Counted from the first letter of the stretch, positions 34,704 through 43,832 are shown. The stretch is DNA of 64,000 bases from CAZWKQ01 sp964634005 (GCA_964634005.1 CAZWKQ010000013.1:1-64000); one strand, 5' to 3'. Numbers and translations: made by a program. Notes: generated from the letters alone by a model not told the origin.

Positions 34704-35588
34704 TTAATTAAACATAACCTCCCCTGGCATTCCAATTTTGAATGTGCCATCGTTTTCAACAATAATTTTAACTGCATAAACAAGGTTAACTCTCTCTTTT
34801 TTAGTTTGAATAATTTTAGGTGTAAATTCGGCATTTTCGGCAACCCAGGCTACAACTCCTGTATATTCGACATTTTCTGAGTTATCTTTATCAACAAAAA
34901 CCTTACATTTCGCTCCAATTTTTATTTTCGAAAGCTGGTCACCGCTTACATATACTTTCAAAATCATTTTCTTTAAATCAGCCATTTTAAACAAAGGCTT
35001 CCCTATTGTTACAAATTCCCCTTGTTCAGCATATTTAACCAATACAGTACCTTCATAATCAACAGTTATGTAACTTTTCTTGATATTAGACTCAATTTGT
35101 TCCACTTGTTTTTGAATGCTTTCTACTTCATTAACAATTGATTGATACTGAGTTTGAATTGCTAATACCTGCTTGTCAATTACTTCGATATTTCCTGATA
35201 AATCATCGTATTGCTTTTGGGTAGCAGCACCTTCTTTAAGCATTTTGGTAACTCTGTTCAAATCAACTTCAAGGTTTTTTTTCTGTTGTTTAAGTACTTC
35301 GAGTTGCGAAAAAATATTGCTGTTTTTAGCTTTCACAGCTTCTTTTTGAGCTGCAAGTTGCATTTTTTTTAAGTATAAATCAGTAGTATCAATAAAACCA
35401 TATTTTTCTGATGGCTTTAAAACCTGACCCTCGTTTATATTTAAAACTTCAATTTTACCATTAACCTGCGAAGAAACAACTATTTCAGTAGCCTCAAAAT
35501 TCCCATAAGCATCTGATTCGTTTTGATGTTTTTTACACGAAACTAAAGTTGTTATTAATAAAATAAAGATTAAGCTATTGATTTTCAT
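34704..35588 (-). CDS. Membrane fusion (HlyD/EmrA-type) adaptor lipoprotein
   Basis: This periplasmic adaptor links an inner-membrane ABC pump to TolC. The 294-residue protein has a lipoprotein signal with Cys18 (LVSC), the lipoyl half-motifs VNGKIEVLNINEGQVLK and VDYEGTVLVKYAEQGEFV, and a coiled-coil hairpin at about residues 75-175. A beta-barrel domain then carries MILKVYVSGDQLSKIKIG. The order of parts matches YbhG-like adaptors. It begins 19 bases after the tolC-like gene. Confidence 0.92.
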   Translation of the reverse strand: MKINSLIFILLITTLVSCKKHQNESDAYGNFEATEIVVSSQVNGKIEVLNINEGQVLKPSEKYGFIDTTDLYLKKMQLAAQKEAVKAKNSNIFSQLEVLKQQKKNLEVDLNRVTKMLKEGAATQKQYDDLSGNIEVIDKQVLAIQTQYQSIVNEVESIQKQVEQIESNIKKSYITVDYEGTVLVKYAEQGEFVTIGKPLFKMADLKKMILKVYVSGDQLSKIKIGAKCKVFVDKDNSENVEYTGVVAWVAENAEFTPKIIQTKKERVNLVYAVKIIVENDGTFKIGMPGEVMFN

Positions 35589-35607
35589 AACTTTTATAAA
35601 TTAAATT

Positions 35608-36867
35608 TTACAATTTCCCAATATTTAACAAATAATCAAATTTTGCTTTAACTAACAGTATTTTATGAATTTCATAATTAATTTTCGCTTGAAGTTCGGC
35701 ATTTACTTCATTTAAATAATCGCTAGAAGTTATATAACCACTGTCGAATTGAGATGAAGCTGTTCGTGCAATTTTTGATTTTAAAACCATTATCTCATTA
35801 TCTTTTAGTAATAATGCCTCGTACTTTTCAATTTCTGATTTATCTTTATACCAAGATACTTTTGTGTTTTTATCAAAAGTTTCTTTATAAAAACTTAAAA
35901 TATTCTTCTGTAAATCAATTATTTTCTTCTCTTTATCTGTTTGATTCCAGTCCCAAATATTCCAGCTTAATTTTGCCCCTACTAAATAATATGACTGAAA
36001 ATCGACTGATAACATATTTAAACCCGGCCTTCCGTAACCGATTTGACCAAAAGCATATACCTTAGGATAAAGTTTTGAAGTAATAATTTTCTGTTGAACA
36101 GATAATTTCTTATTGTTAATATCAAAGGTTATTAATTCAGGCCTGTTATTTTCAAATATTAAGGAAGACAAAGGTAATTCGGGTATTTTAAAATTTGCAT
36201 TTTGGCTAAATTGGTCTCCGCAAATTTCAGAAAGCATTAAAATAGCTGAATTTTGTTGTGAATTTATCTCAATAATTTTTTGATCAATTTTTGCAATTTC
36301 GGCTTTTAAATTATCGGCACTACTTTCATTTAGGAAGCCGTATTTTACGGATGTTTCAATTTTTTTTAACTTAAGTTGAATATCATATTTGTTAGATTCA
36401 AGCAACTCTAAAGTTTTATTAAACGTTAAAACATTGAAATACAACTGATTAATTCTTTCTTTTACTTTATTTATCTCTACTTCAATGTTTTGAATTTCAT
36501 TATTAAAGTTTAAATTTTCCAACTCTTTACGGTATTCTATTGTTCCTGCATCCCAAATAAGTTGGTTTATATCAATACTCGCTTTATAATTATCTTTGGT
36601 CGGTTCAACAATATTTATTCCGGGAATTTTTAACGGTATTTTAGTAACATCTGATTGATATGTAGCCTGTGCATTCAAATTTACTTGAGGTAAATATTCA
36701 GTATTCAGGCTTCTACTTTTTAATTCGGCAGCTTGGCTATATAAACTTTTTTGTTTAAATAAAGGGTAGTTTTCCTCAGCTTTCTTGTAGCAATAATAAA
36801 TATCAATACTTTGCCCTAAAGCTATACGGCTGATTAATAAAAAGAGTAATAAAATATTCTTTTTCAT
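35608..36867 (-). CDS. TolC-family outer-membrane efflux channel
   Basis: The 419-residue protein has a signal peptide (MKKNILLLFLLISRIALG) and two OEP repeats of long helices and strands: the first with YCYKKAEENYPLFKQK and LPQVNLNAQATYQS, the second with KLYPKVYAFGQIGYGRPGLN and YYLVGAKLSWNIWDW. Trimerisation would give the outer-membrane duct for this pump. Its ATG overlaps the tetR stop by ATGA, so both are translationally coupled. Confidence 0.92.
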   Translation of the reverse strand: MKKNILLLFLLISRIALGQSIDIYYCYKKAEENYPLFKQKSLYSQAAELKSRSLNTEYLPQVNLNAQATYQSDVTKIPLKIPGINIVEPTKDNYKASIDINQLIWDAGTIEYRKELENLNFNNEIQNIEVEINKVKERINQLYFNVLTFNKTLELLESNKYDIQLKLKKIETSVKYGFLNESSADNLKAEIAKIDQKIIEINSQQNSAILMLSEICGDQFSQNANFKIPELPLSSLIFENNRPELITFDINNKKLSVQQKIITSKLYPKVYAFGQIGYGRPGLNMLSVDFQSYYLVGAKLSWNIWDWNQTDKEKKIIDLQKNILSFYKETFDKNTKVSWYKDKSEIEKYEALLLKDNEIMVLKSKIARTASSQFDSGYITSSDYLNEVNAELQAKINYEIHKILLVKAKFDYLLNIGKL

Positions 36868-37481
36868 GGCTTTACAATTAATGAATTTATAATAAAATTA
36901 CTAACCTCCGATTTTCTCTCTTTTAGAAATTCATAAAAAAGTTTAGGATTATCATCTTTTAAAAAAAGTTTTTGTATTATTGGTTTAGCAGCAAAAGGGA
37001 AAATACAGAGCGATACTATATTAACAATAAGGTGTTTTGGATTAACTGCTCTAATTACACCATTTTCAATATCTCTCTGTAATCCTTCAACAATCACTTC
37101 CGGCTTGAGTCCTGCTTTTTTAAGCACGCCTATAATTCTGTCGGGATTTCTATTAAGCTCGTTTAAAATAAAAATCGGTATTTGAGGAACTTCAATAAGA
37201 GTATCGATATAATTATTGATAAATTTTTTAATTTTCTCTTCGAAATTCATTTCAGAAGTCATACTTTCAACTATTTTGGGAATAAGTTTTTTAAAGGCTT
37301 CCTCAAATATAGCTTCAAAAAGTTTGTCTTTGCTTCTGAAATAATAATGCAATAACGCTTTATTTATGCCTGCAACATCGGCAATTTCCTGCATTCTTGC
37401 CCCATCGTATCCTTTTCTAAAAAATACATCTTTTGCTGCATTCAAAATTATCTTTTCAGTTTCAGATTCTTTTACTTTCAT
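36864..37481 (-). CDS. TetR/AcrR-family regulator of the efflux operon
   Basis: The 205-residue protein has an N-terminal helix-turn-helix (ETEKIILNAAKDVFFRKGYD, then QEIADVAGINKALLHYYFRS) and a variable C-terminal ligand domain. It is first in the operon it presumably represses, which is the arrangement of the CecR-YbhGFSR system. The ATG at 37481 lies just below a strong promoter and a tandem repeat that looks like its operator, so autorepression is likely. Confidence 0.93.
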   Translation of the reverse strand: MKVKESETEKIILNAAKDVFFRKGYDGARMQEIADVAGINKALLHYYFRSKDKLFEAIFEEAFKKLIPKIVESMTSEMNFEEKIKKFINNYIDTLIEVPQIPIFILNELNRNPDRIIGVLKKAGLKPEVIVEGLQRDIENGVIRAVNPKHLIVNIVSLCIFPFAAKPIIQKLFLKDDNPKLFYEFLKERKSEVSNFIINSLIVKP

Positions 37482-37487
37482 ATTAAC

Positions 37488-37509
37488 TAACCATTTAATT
37501 TAACCATTT
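37488..37509 (-). promoter_or_regulatory. Tandem repeat, candidate TetR operator
   Basis: TAACCATTT occurs at 37488-37496 and again at 37501-37509, 13 bases apart. The pair covers the expected transcription start and leader between the -7 box and the tetR ATG, where a bound repressor would block the operon. Confidence 0.5.
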
Positions 37510-37511
37510 GG

Positions 37512-37541
37512 CAAAATTAAATAAATAAATTCTAAATCAAA
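37512..37541 (-). promoter_or_regulatory. Promoter of the tetR-efflux operon
   Basis: The minus strand reads TTTG (37538-37541), an 18-base spacer, then TAATTTTG (37512-37519), a close match to the Bacteroidota -33/-7 consensus. It is the best-formed promoter in the window. Confidence 0.65.
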
Positions 37542-37607
37542 CAATTTTTTGTAAAAAATAATCAGAATACAATAATTAATACAGATATGATTTGTAAAAT
37601 AATGATT

Positions 37608-37660
37608 AAACCGTTTATTATCTGCGTTTTAGGACAAATATTGGTATAAAGTTTTTTTAC
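37608..37660 (-). repeat. Possible diverged third copy of the intergenic repeat
   Basis: Positions 37608-37617 (AAACCGTTTA) and 37626-37639 align in order with copy B read in the opposite orientation, sharing the AAACCGTTTA, GTTTT, GG-CA and T-rich blocks at about 60-65 percent. The AT-rich background makes this uncertain. It lies in the 237-base gap between tetR and the TonB receptor, about 60 bases beyond the receptor stop. Confidence 0.25.
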
Positions 37661-37718
37661 AACAATATATCGTAAACTAATAATAAGAATTTAGAAATAT
37701 CAGCAAAAATATATTGAA

Positions 37719-40631
37719 TTAAAATTGATAACTAAACCCAACAGAGAAATATCTTCCGGGCTTATATTCTTTGGTTATTTGTTCCCTTTCTACTTCACCG
37801 TCTCCAACGCCATCATTGTTAATATCCTTGTTGAAAGTAACTATTTGCTTAAATATTACTTTGTCGTCGAGTAAATTTTTAACACCGAACTTAACGGTTA
37901 AGTGTTTATTTACTGTTTTATTTACTGATAAGTCGAGCAGGTGAAACGGCATTTCGTAGATATGAGGGCTGTTGGGATTTCCGACGTACATAATTCTTTT
38001 TCCGATAACATTATATAAAACACTCACCATAAGACCTTTCTCATTTTGATAATATATGCCTGTATTTACGATAAAAGGAGACTGGCCTTGCATTGGTCTT
38101 TCCTTATCTCTGACGTATGAAGCATCAGAAACAATCTTACTGTAGATATATGAAGCGTTTAGTGTTAATGTAAAATATCTGAAATTTTTGAGAAAATTTG
38201 TTGAATTGGTCAAACTTGCAAATGATTTACGCATATCAATTTCAGCACCTAAACTAGTAGAAGATTTTGTATTAACAAACAAGTAATCCCAACCACCCGA
38301 GCCTGAAGTAGGGAATAAGGTTGCTTCGATAGGATTATCGAATTTCTTATAGAAAAATCCGATATTCAACATTTCACCCATTGACGGATATAATTCATAA
38401 CGCAGGTCAAAATTCTGAACATAGGCATTTTTCAAAGAATCATTACCATAAACAGTCGACTTTAATGCAAAGTCATAATAAGAATACGGAGCTATTTCTC
38501 TGAATTCAGGGCGGTTTACCGTTAGTCCGTAAGCAAATCTTATAAGTGCTTTTTCTGTTATAGTGTAAGTAATATTGAGCGAAGGGAATAAATCGGTTGT
38601 TTTATTAGTTATATCTAAAGGCAAATTGGTTTTATTATCAAAACCGTTTAATACTTGTTTGTTATTTTCGACTCTTAATCCCGCATAAACATTAAAAAGG
38701 GCGTAAATAGGAAGCTTCATACCTAAATAATAAGCAAGAATATCATTTTGAGCCTTATAAGAATCGGATGGATTTGTTTTCTCATCAACTCTTAATCCGT
38801 TGGTATAGTTTATGTTTGAATCTTTATATATTTCTTCTAGACTTTGAAACAAATCAATATTAAACATACTTGATTTTGCCATAGTGAAACCTATATTTCG
38901 GGCATTAAACTCTCTTCTTTTTGTCTCAACATACAAACCTGCTTTAAATTCGGGATCAAGACCCAGGAAAGAAGCTTTTTGAGTAATATTTAAACCTCCG
39001 ATATAAATTTTTTCGAACATATCTTTAAAAAGTCTTCCGTTATAATCGGTATTAGCATCCTTAGTTATTGCAAGAGCGTATTTTCCGTAATTTGGGTTAG
39101 TAGTATCGCCTTCGGCATCGTAAAATGTAGCAAAGGTTCTTCTGTTATCGGGTTGGTTTTTATTTGCATAAGAATAGCCTACAGTCCAGTCAATATTTGT
39201 ATTCTGTTCAAATAACTTATGCTGTCCGCCAAACTGACCTGAGTATGTAGTTCGGCTGGTATATCCAAGTTCAGTAGCTTTGATTGGTACACCGTCAGCA
39301 CTGTAATAATACTCTCTTCCTGAACGAAGTATGGTTTTTGTATTGCCGTACTGATTGAAAATATTTCGAAACTCAAGTGAATGATTCTTATTAAGCAGGA
39401 TTGACCAGTTTAATAAAATACCTATTTTTACATTATTTGAATACTCTTCGTCAATAAATTTATAGGAATAACTAGGTTTATCTTTAATAGTATCATAAGA
39501 AATATAACCGGTTTTGAAAACAGAATTATTATCAAACGAATTGCTGTAATTTATAGAAGCAATAGTTCCGACTTCTGCCTTGGCTATTTTGAATTTTCGC
39601 GTAAATCCGACATTAAAACTGTTATTAATTGGAGCTTTCATTTTATCTGCAGTCCAAATTTTATTGAATGAACGCCCCAATCTGGTAATTTCGGCCTTTT
39701 GAGCAGCAATTTGTTCGGGTGTACCACTGAAATTGCCTAATTTATTGAATTCTTCTGTAGAAGGAAATCCGCTTGGAAGATCTCTTGTCCCATCATCAAA
39801 GCCGAGCCAGTCGGTTTTACCGCCTTTGTAACGATAAAAATCATTAAAAGTAGTTCCTGATTGAATTCCGGCAGAATAACCAAAAGTAAGAGTATTCTGA
39901 TCGGGAATATTTTTGGTAAATATTTGAACTGAAGCCCCGGCAAAATCGGCAGGCAACTCAGGTGCAGGTGTTTTAAAAACCAGTAATCTGTCGATCATAT
40001 TACTTGGAATAACATCAAACGAGAATGCCCTTGTATCGGATTCGGAACTTGGAGTGGCAGCGTTATTGAGCCAAACAGAATTATACCTTTCAATAAGCCC
40101 TCTTACAACAACAAACCTTCCATCAATTATTGTTATACCGGGTATTCTTCTAATAACTTCCGATGCATCCTTATCTTGTGATTTGGCTATTTGCTGACTC
40201 GATACACCACTTACAACCAAACTGCTTTGTTTTATAGAACTCATTATTGAGAGTTCAGTATCGGTCTTTTTTCGTTCTACAACTGTAACCCCTTCTATTG
40301 AAGTAGATTTCTCTTCTATTTCGACTTTAATATTTGTAGTTTTATTTGCTTCAACTTTAACATCTTTAAGCTCAACAGTTACATAAGAAATAAAGGATAT
40401 TTTCAAAGTATATTTCCCGGGATTGAGTTTATCAATAAGAAATTCTCCATTTAAATCGGTAGATTTCCCAATAGTTGTTCCTGAAATAACGACATTAGCT
40501 CCAATAATAGTTTCACGTGTTTTTTTGTCTATCACCACACCCTTTATAGCTCCAGTTTGTCCGAATAATAAGTTGCTTATTAATATAAACAACACAATTG
40601 TTATGAACTGTTTTAAAATAACTTTCACCAT
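37719..40631 (-). CDS. TonB-dependent outer-membrane receptor with CarboxypepD_reg-like domain
   Basis: The 970-residue protein has a signal peptide (residues 1-24, ending LLFGQ). A beta-sandwich CarboxypepD_reg-like domain follows (GAIKGVVIDKKTRETIIGANV), then a plug domain (QDKDASEVIRRIPGITIIDGRFVVVRGL, LPADFAGASVQI). The 22-stranded barrel ends in an aromatic residue (GRYFSVGFSYQF). No SusD partner follows, so glycan import by a SusCD pair is unlikely. Peptide, metal-chelate or other uptake is possible. It is monocistronic, with repeats and dyads in its upstream region. Confidence 0.92.
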   Translation of the reverse strand: MVKVILKQFITIVLFILISNLLFGQTGAIKGVVIDKKTRETIIGANVVISGTTIGKSTDLNGEFLIDKLNPGKYTLKISFISYVTVELKDVKVEANKTTNIKVEIEEKSTSIEGVTVVERKKTDTELSIMSSIKQSSLVVSGVSSQQIAKSQDKDASEVIRRIPGITIIDGRFVVVRGLIERYNSVWLNNAATPSSESDTRAFSFDVIPSNMIDRLLVFKTPAPELPADFAGASVQIFTKNIPDQNTLTFGYSAGIQSGTTFNDFYRYKGGKTDWLGFDDGTRDLPSGFPSTEEFNKLGNFSGTPEQIAAQKAEITRLGRSFNKIWTADKMKAPINNSFNVGFTRKFKIAKAEVGTIASINYSNSFDNNSVFKTGYISYDTIKDKPSYSYKFIDEEYSNNVKIGILLNWSILLNKNHSLEFRNIFNQYGNTKTILRSGREYYYSADGVPIKATELGYTSRTTYSGQFGGQHKLFEQNTNIDWTVGYSYANKNQPDNRRTFATFYDAEGDTTNPNYGKYALAITKDANTDYNGRLFKDMFEKIYIGGLNITQKASFLGLDPEFKAGLYVETKRREFNARNIGFTMAKSSMFNIDLFQSLEEIYKDSNINYTNGLRVDEKTNPSDSYKAQNDILAYYLGMKLPIYALFNVYAGLRVENNKQVLNGFDNKTNLPLDITNKTTDLFPSLNITYTITEKALIRFAYGLTVNRPEFREIAPYSYYDFALKSTVYGNDSLKNAYVQNFDLRYELYPSMGEMLNIGFFYKKFDNPIEATLFPTSGSGGWDYLFVNTKSSTSLGAEIDMRKSFASLTNSTNFLKNFRYFTLTLNASYIYSKIVSDASYVRDKERPMQGQSPFIVNTGIYYQNEKGLMVSVLYNVIGKRIMYVGNPNSPHIYEMPFHLLDLSVNKTVNKHLTVKFGVKNLLDDKVIFKQIVTFNKDINNDGVGDGEVEREQITKEYKPGRYFSVGFSYQF

Positions 40632-40721
40632 TATTTTTTCTTATTTTTTTAAAGTGCAAAATAAGCCAATATGAAAGTAACCAATAGTAATCCAAATTTA
40701 ATTTATTATTAATTAAATTGC

Positions 40722-40757
40722 ATAAAATTAATATTCCGATAATATAAAATTAATATT
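40722..40757. repeat. 14-base direct repeat upstream of the TonB receptor
   Basis: ATAAAATTAATATT occurs at 40722-40735 and 40744-40757, 22 bases apart (two helical turns), in the 190-base gap between phoH and the receptor gene. A 9-bp dyad AATTTAATT/AATTAAATT lies next to it at 40695-40719. It could be a tandem regulator site for the receptor, or just AT-rich drift. Confidence 0.4.
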
Positions 40758-40759
40758 AA

Positions 40760-40800
40760 GTAAACATACAGAATTAAAATTCTGATAATCTATTGTTTAC
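40760..40800. repeat. Nested inverted repeat downstream of phoH
   Basis: An outer dyad GTAAACA (40760-40766)/TGTTTAC (40794-40800) encloses an inner dyad CAGAATT (40769-40775)/AATTCTG (40778-40784). It begins 22 bases past the phoH stop, so on the minus strand it could be a Rho-independent-like 3' end. It lacks a U tract, so an operator or processing site is as likely. Confidence 0.4.
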
Positions 40801-40821
40801 AAGTCTGAATTATAACTAATT

Positions 40822-42159
40822 TTATAAAAGTTCATTGGCAAGATTTGCCAATTCGGAACGTTCACCTTTTTCGAGGCGGATATGAGCATAAATAGGATGA
40901 TGTTTTATTTTATCGATTAAATAAGATAAACCATTACTTTGAGAATCAAGATAAGGAGTATCAATTTGATATATATCGCCGGTTAATATTATTTTAGTAT
41001 TTTCTCCTGCTCTTGATATAATTGTTTTTACTTCGTGAGGTGTAAGGTTTTGAGCTTCATCTACTATAAAACAAATATCAGACAAACTCCTTCCTCTAAT
41101 ATATGCAAGCGGTTGTATAACAAGCTTTTCTTTTTCAACGTCTTCGGTTATAGTTTTAAACTCTTTATCCTTTTCGCTAAATTGATTTTTAATATACTTT
41201 AAATTGTCGAACAAAGGCTCCATGTATGGATTTAACTTCGATTTTATATCACCCGGCAAGTAGCCGATATCCTTATTGCCAAGAGGTACTATAGGACGAG
41301 CAAGATAAACCTGTTTAAACTGTCTTTTTTGCTCCAATGCTCCGGCAAGCGCGAGTAATGTTTTACCTGTTCCGGCCACACCTTGTAGAGTTACAAGTTT
41401 TATATTCGGATTCATAATAGCATGAAGTGCAAATACTTGTTCAGCATTACGCGGCACTATACGGTATGCGGCTTTTTTCTCCAACCTCTCGAGTCTCTCT
41501 GTTATAGGATTAAAAAATGCAAGAACTGAATTTTTTGTATTTTTAAGAATATAATAATGATTTGGAATAGGAGAAACTATTCCTGCATCACTCGGCAAAC
41601 ATGAACCCTCTTCGTAAATTTTATCAATAAGCGATTTATTGAGTCCTTCAATCAAAGTTTTGCCTGTGTATAAGCCTTCGACATTTTTAATTTTGCCTGT
41701 TTGAAAATCTTCTGCCGGCATATTCAATGCTTTGGCTTTTAGGCGAAGATTTATGTCTTTTGTAACAACGATTACTTTATGATCGGGATATTCACGAGTT
41801 ATTACAAGTGCTGTGTTTAATATTCTGTGGTCGGCTTTGTTTTCTCCGAAAATTTTTTGTGCGTCTATATCACTCTCTTCATCCATAGCTACTTTAAACC
41901 TGCCTGACCCGGGATGTTCGAGAGGTATCCAATTTTGAAGTGTATATTCTTCTGAAAGCTTGTCCATTATCCTAATAAATTCGCGAGCCTCGAAATTTAT
42001 TATATCATTGCCTTTTTTGAAATTATCAAGCTCCTCGAGGACAGTGATAGGAATGACTACATCATTATCTTCAAAACTGTTTATTGCATTATGATTATAT
42101 AATATTACCGATGTATCTAAAACAAATATTTTCTTTTGTTTGCTTTTCTTTTTTGGCAT
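40822..42159 (-). CDS. PhoH-family ATPase with N-terminal PIN domain
   Basis: The 445-residue protein has a PIN nuclease domain at about residues 10-140 (KIFVLDTSVILYN, PITVLEELDNFKKG, DHRILNTAL) joined to a PhoH P-loop ATPase. Walker A is LQGVAGTGKTLLALAGAL near residue 263, Walker B is FIVDEAQNLTPHE, and GDIYQID follows. Such PIN-PhoH fusions are thought to act as RNA helicase/ribonucleases. It starts 10 bases after manA, so the pair shares a transcript. Confidence 0.93.
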   Translation of the reverse strand: MPKKKSKQKKIFVLDTSVILYNHNAINSFEDNDVVIPITVLEELDNFKKGNDIINFEAREFIRIMDKLSEEYTLQNWIPLEHPGSGRFKVAMDEESDIDAQKIFGENKADHRILNTALVITREYPDHKVIVVTKDINLRLKAKALNMPAEDFQTGKIKNVEGLYTGKTLIEGLNKSLIDKIYEEGSCLPSDAGIVSPIPNHYYILKNTKNSVLAFFNPITERLERLEKKAAYRIVPRNAEQVFALHAIMNPNIKLVTLQGVAGTGKTLLALAGALEQKRQFKQVYLARPIVPLGNKDIGYLPGDIKSKLNPYMEPLFDNLKYIKNQFSEKDKEFKTITEDVEKEKLVIQPLAYIRGRSLSDICFIVDEAQNLTPHEVKTIISRAGENTKIILTGDIYQIDTPYLDSQSNGLSYLIDKIKHHPIYAHIRLEKGERSELANLANELL

Positions 42160-42169
42160 GTCAATTAAA

Positions 42170-43150
42170 TTAAATTATGTAAACTTCCAATAATTTTACC
42201 TCATTTTCTGGTGAAATCCTTATATTATCTATAGAAGCAGGTATTAAAACTACCTCGCCGGTTTTTAAAATTTCCAAATTATTTTTATATCCTATGCTGC
42301 ATTTACCTTCCAAATTAATTAATATTACAAAAGAGTCCAATTCTTCGTAATTCTTTTCAACAGGAGCATTTAGATGAATATAGTTTGTTGTAAAAAATTG
42401 AGATTCAATAACTTTATTGGTTTTATTGATTTTCTTTAAATAATTGGTTTTGTACTCATTATAAAAATTGAAATCAATTGCATCTAATGCTTCATCTATG
42501 TGCAATTCACGGCTTTTACCATTTTCATCTTTTCGGTCCCAGTCATAAATACGGTATGTAGTATCGGAAGTTTGCTGTATTTCGGCAAGCAGTATTCCCG
42601 GACCTATAGCGTGTACCCTTCCGGCCGGCATATAAAACACATCATCTTTTAATACTTTCTCTACATTTAAAATAGTTCTCAATGTCTTATTTTGCAAATG
42701 TTTTAAATATGTATCCTTATCAACTTTTTGATTGAAGCCTGAAATAAGCTCTGCTCCTTTTTCAGCATCAATAATATACCACATTTCGGTTTTACCTCGG
42801 CCTATTTTTCTTTTTGCAGCAAGTTCATCGTCAGGATGTACCTGTATAGATAAATAATCGTTTGCATCAATAAATTTTATCAATAAAGGGAATTCTTTTC
42901 CGTATTTTTCATAAACCGAACTTCCAACCAAATCGTCCATATAAACTTCTACAAGTTCATTTAACTCATTATCGGCAAGGAATCCATTACTAACAACCGT
43001 GTTATCATTTTCAACACCTGAAAGAACCCAAGCTTCTCCGCAATTTTTCAAAGGGGAAAAATCAAGTCCGAGTTTGGTTTTTATTCTATTTCCGCCCCAT
43101 ATTTTTTCTTTAAAAATAGGTTTAAATTTTAATGGGTAAAGTTCGTTCAT
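42170..43150 (-). CDS. manA: Mannose-6-phosphate isomerase, class I
   Basis: It interconverts fructose-6-phosphate and mannose-6-phosphate through a cupin zinc site. From the ATG at 43150 the protein has 326 residues, beginning MNELYPLKFKPIFKEKIWGG. Zinc ligands appear in SIQVHPDDELA and EMWYI, and the catalytic region in MPAGRVHAIGPGILLAEIQQ. An earlier reading frame start at 43177 overlaps the -7 box, so the internal ATG is used. Confidence 0.93.
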   Translation of the reverse strand: MNELYPLKFKPIFKEKIWGGNRIKTKLGLDFSPLKNCGEAWVLSGVENDNTVVSNGFLADNELNELVEVYMDDLVGSSVYEKYGKEFPLLIKFIDANDYLSIQVHPDDELAAKRKIGRGKTEMWYIIDAEKGAELISGFNQKVDKDTYLKHLQNKTLRTILNVEKVLKDDVFYMPAGRVHAIGPGILLAEIQQTSDTTYRIYDWDRKDENGKSRELHIDEALDAIDFNFYNEYKTNYLKKINKTNKVIESQFFTTNYIHLNAPVEKNYEELDSFVILINLEGKCSIGYKNNLEILKTGEVVLIPASIDNIRISPENEVKLLEVYII

Positions 43151-43176
43151 TATTACCTTGAGTTTTATTATTATCA

Positions 43177-43184
43177 CAAATATA
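43177..43184 (-). promoter_or_regulatory. Candidate -7 box for manA-phoH
   Basis: The minus strand reads TATATTTG, matching TAnnTTTG, 26 bases before the manA ATG. It is divergent from the box at 43219-43226. Confidence 0.45.
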
Positions 43185-43218
43185 AACGAAACTATGCATT
43201 AAATTAGTTTTTTATTTC

Positions 43219-43226
43219 TACTTTTG
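43219..43226 (+). promoter_or_regulatory. Candidate -7 box for the kinase-deaminase pair
   Basis: TACTTTTG matches TAnnTTTG, 45 bases before the ATG of the P-loop kinase. Confidence 0.4.
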
Positions 43227-43271
43227 TTAACAATAAAAATTTAATAACTTTTAAACTAATACCCTGCAAAT

Positions 43272-43829
43272 ATGTTGGTTTTGGGAATTACGGGAACTAT
43301 TGGAGCCGGCAAAGGTACTATAGTTGAATATTTAGTTAACGAGAAAAATTTCGTGCATTACTCTGTCAGAAATTACCTGATTGAGGAAATTATAAAAAAC
43401 GGATTGCCTGTCGACAGAAATTCAATGACAAAAATTGCCAACGAGCTTCGTGCCAAACACTCACCCTCATTTATAACTGATGAACTTTATATTAGAGCTT
43501 TAGAAAATAAGAAAAACTGTATAATCGAAAGCATTAGAACTCCCGGTGAAATTACTTCGTTAAGAGATAAAGCCAATTTTTATTTATTCGCTGTTGATGC
43601 TCCTCAAAAAATAAGATACGAGAGAATATTGGAAAGGAAATCGGAAACCGATAATGTAAGTTTTGAAACCTTTGTTGCCGATGAAGCCCGCGAAATGAAT
43701 ACAAATGATCCCAACAAACAGAATTTGAGAAAATGTATTGAAATGGCTGATTTTGTTTTCGACAACTCAGGAAGCAAGCAAGCGCTTTATAAACAAATTG
43801 ATGAAGTTTTGAAAAAAATAATTAATTAA
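43272..43829 (+). CDS. P-loop nucleotide kinase-like protein (possible dNMP kinase)
   Basis: The 185-residue protein has a Walker A GTIGAGKGT at residues 8-16 and an overall NMP-kinase/dephospho-CoA-kinase-like layout. The conserved block IESIRTPGEITSLRDKANFYLFAVDAP resembles the core of archaeal and phage deoxynucleotide kinases. The lid region carries RYERILERK. It lies 3 bases before the dCMP deaminase gene, so a role in deoxynucleotide phosphorylation is a reasonable inference. Annotation as dephospho-CoA kinase is possible but less likely, since the coaE motifs are not clear. Confidence 0.6.
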   Translation: MLVLGITGTIGAGKGTIVEYLVNEKNFVHYSVRNYLIEEIIKNGLPVDRNSMTKIANELRAKHSPSFITDELYIRALENKKNCIIESIRTPGEITSLRDKANFYLFAVDAPQKIRYERILERKSETDNVSFETFVADEAREMNTNDPNKQNLRKCIEMADFVFDNSGSKQALYKQIDEVLKKIIN

Positions 43830-43832
43830 GGT

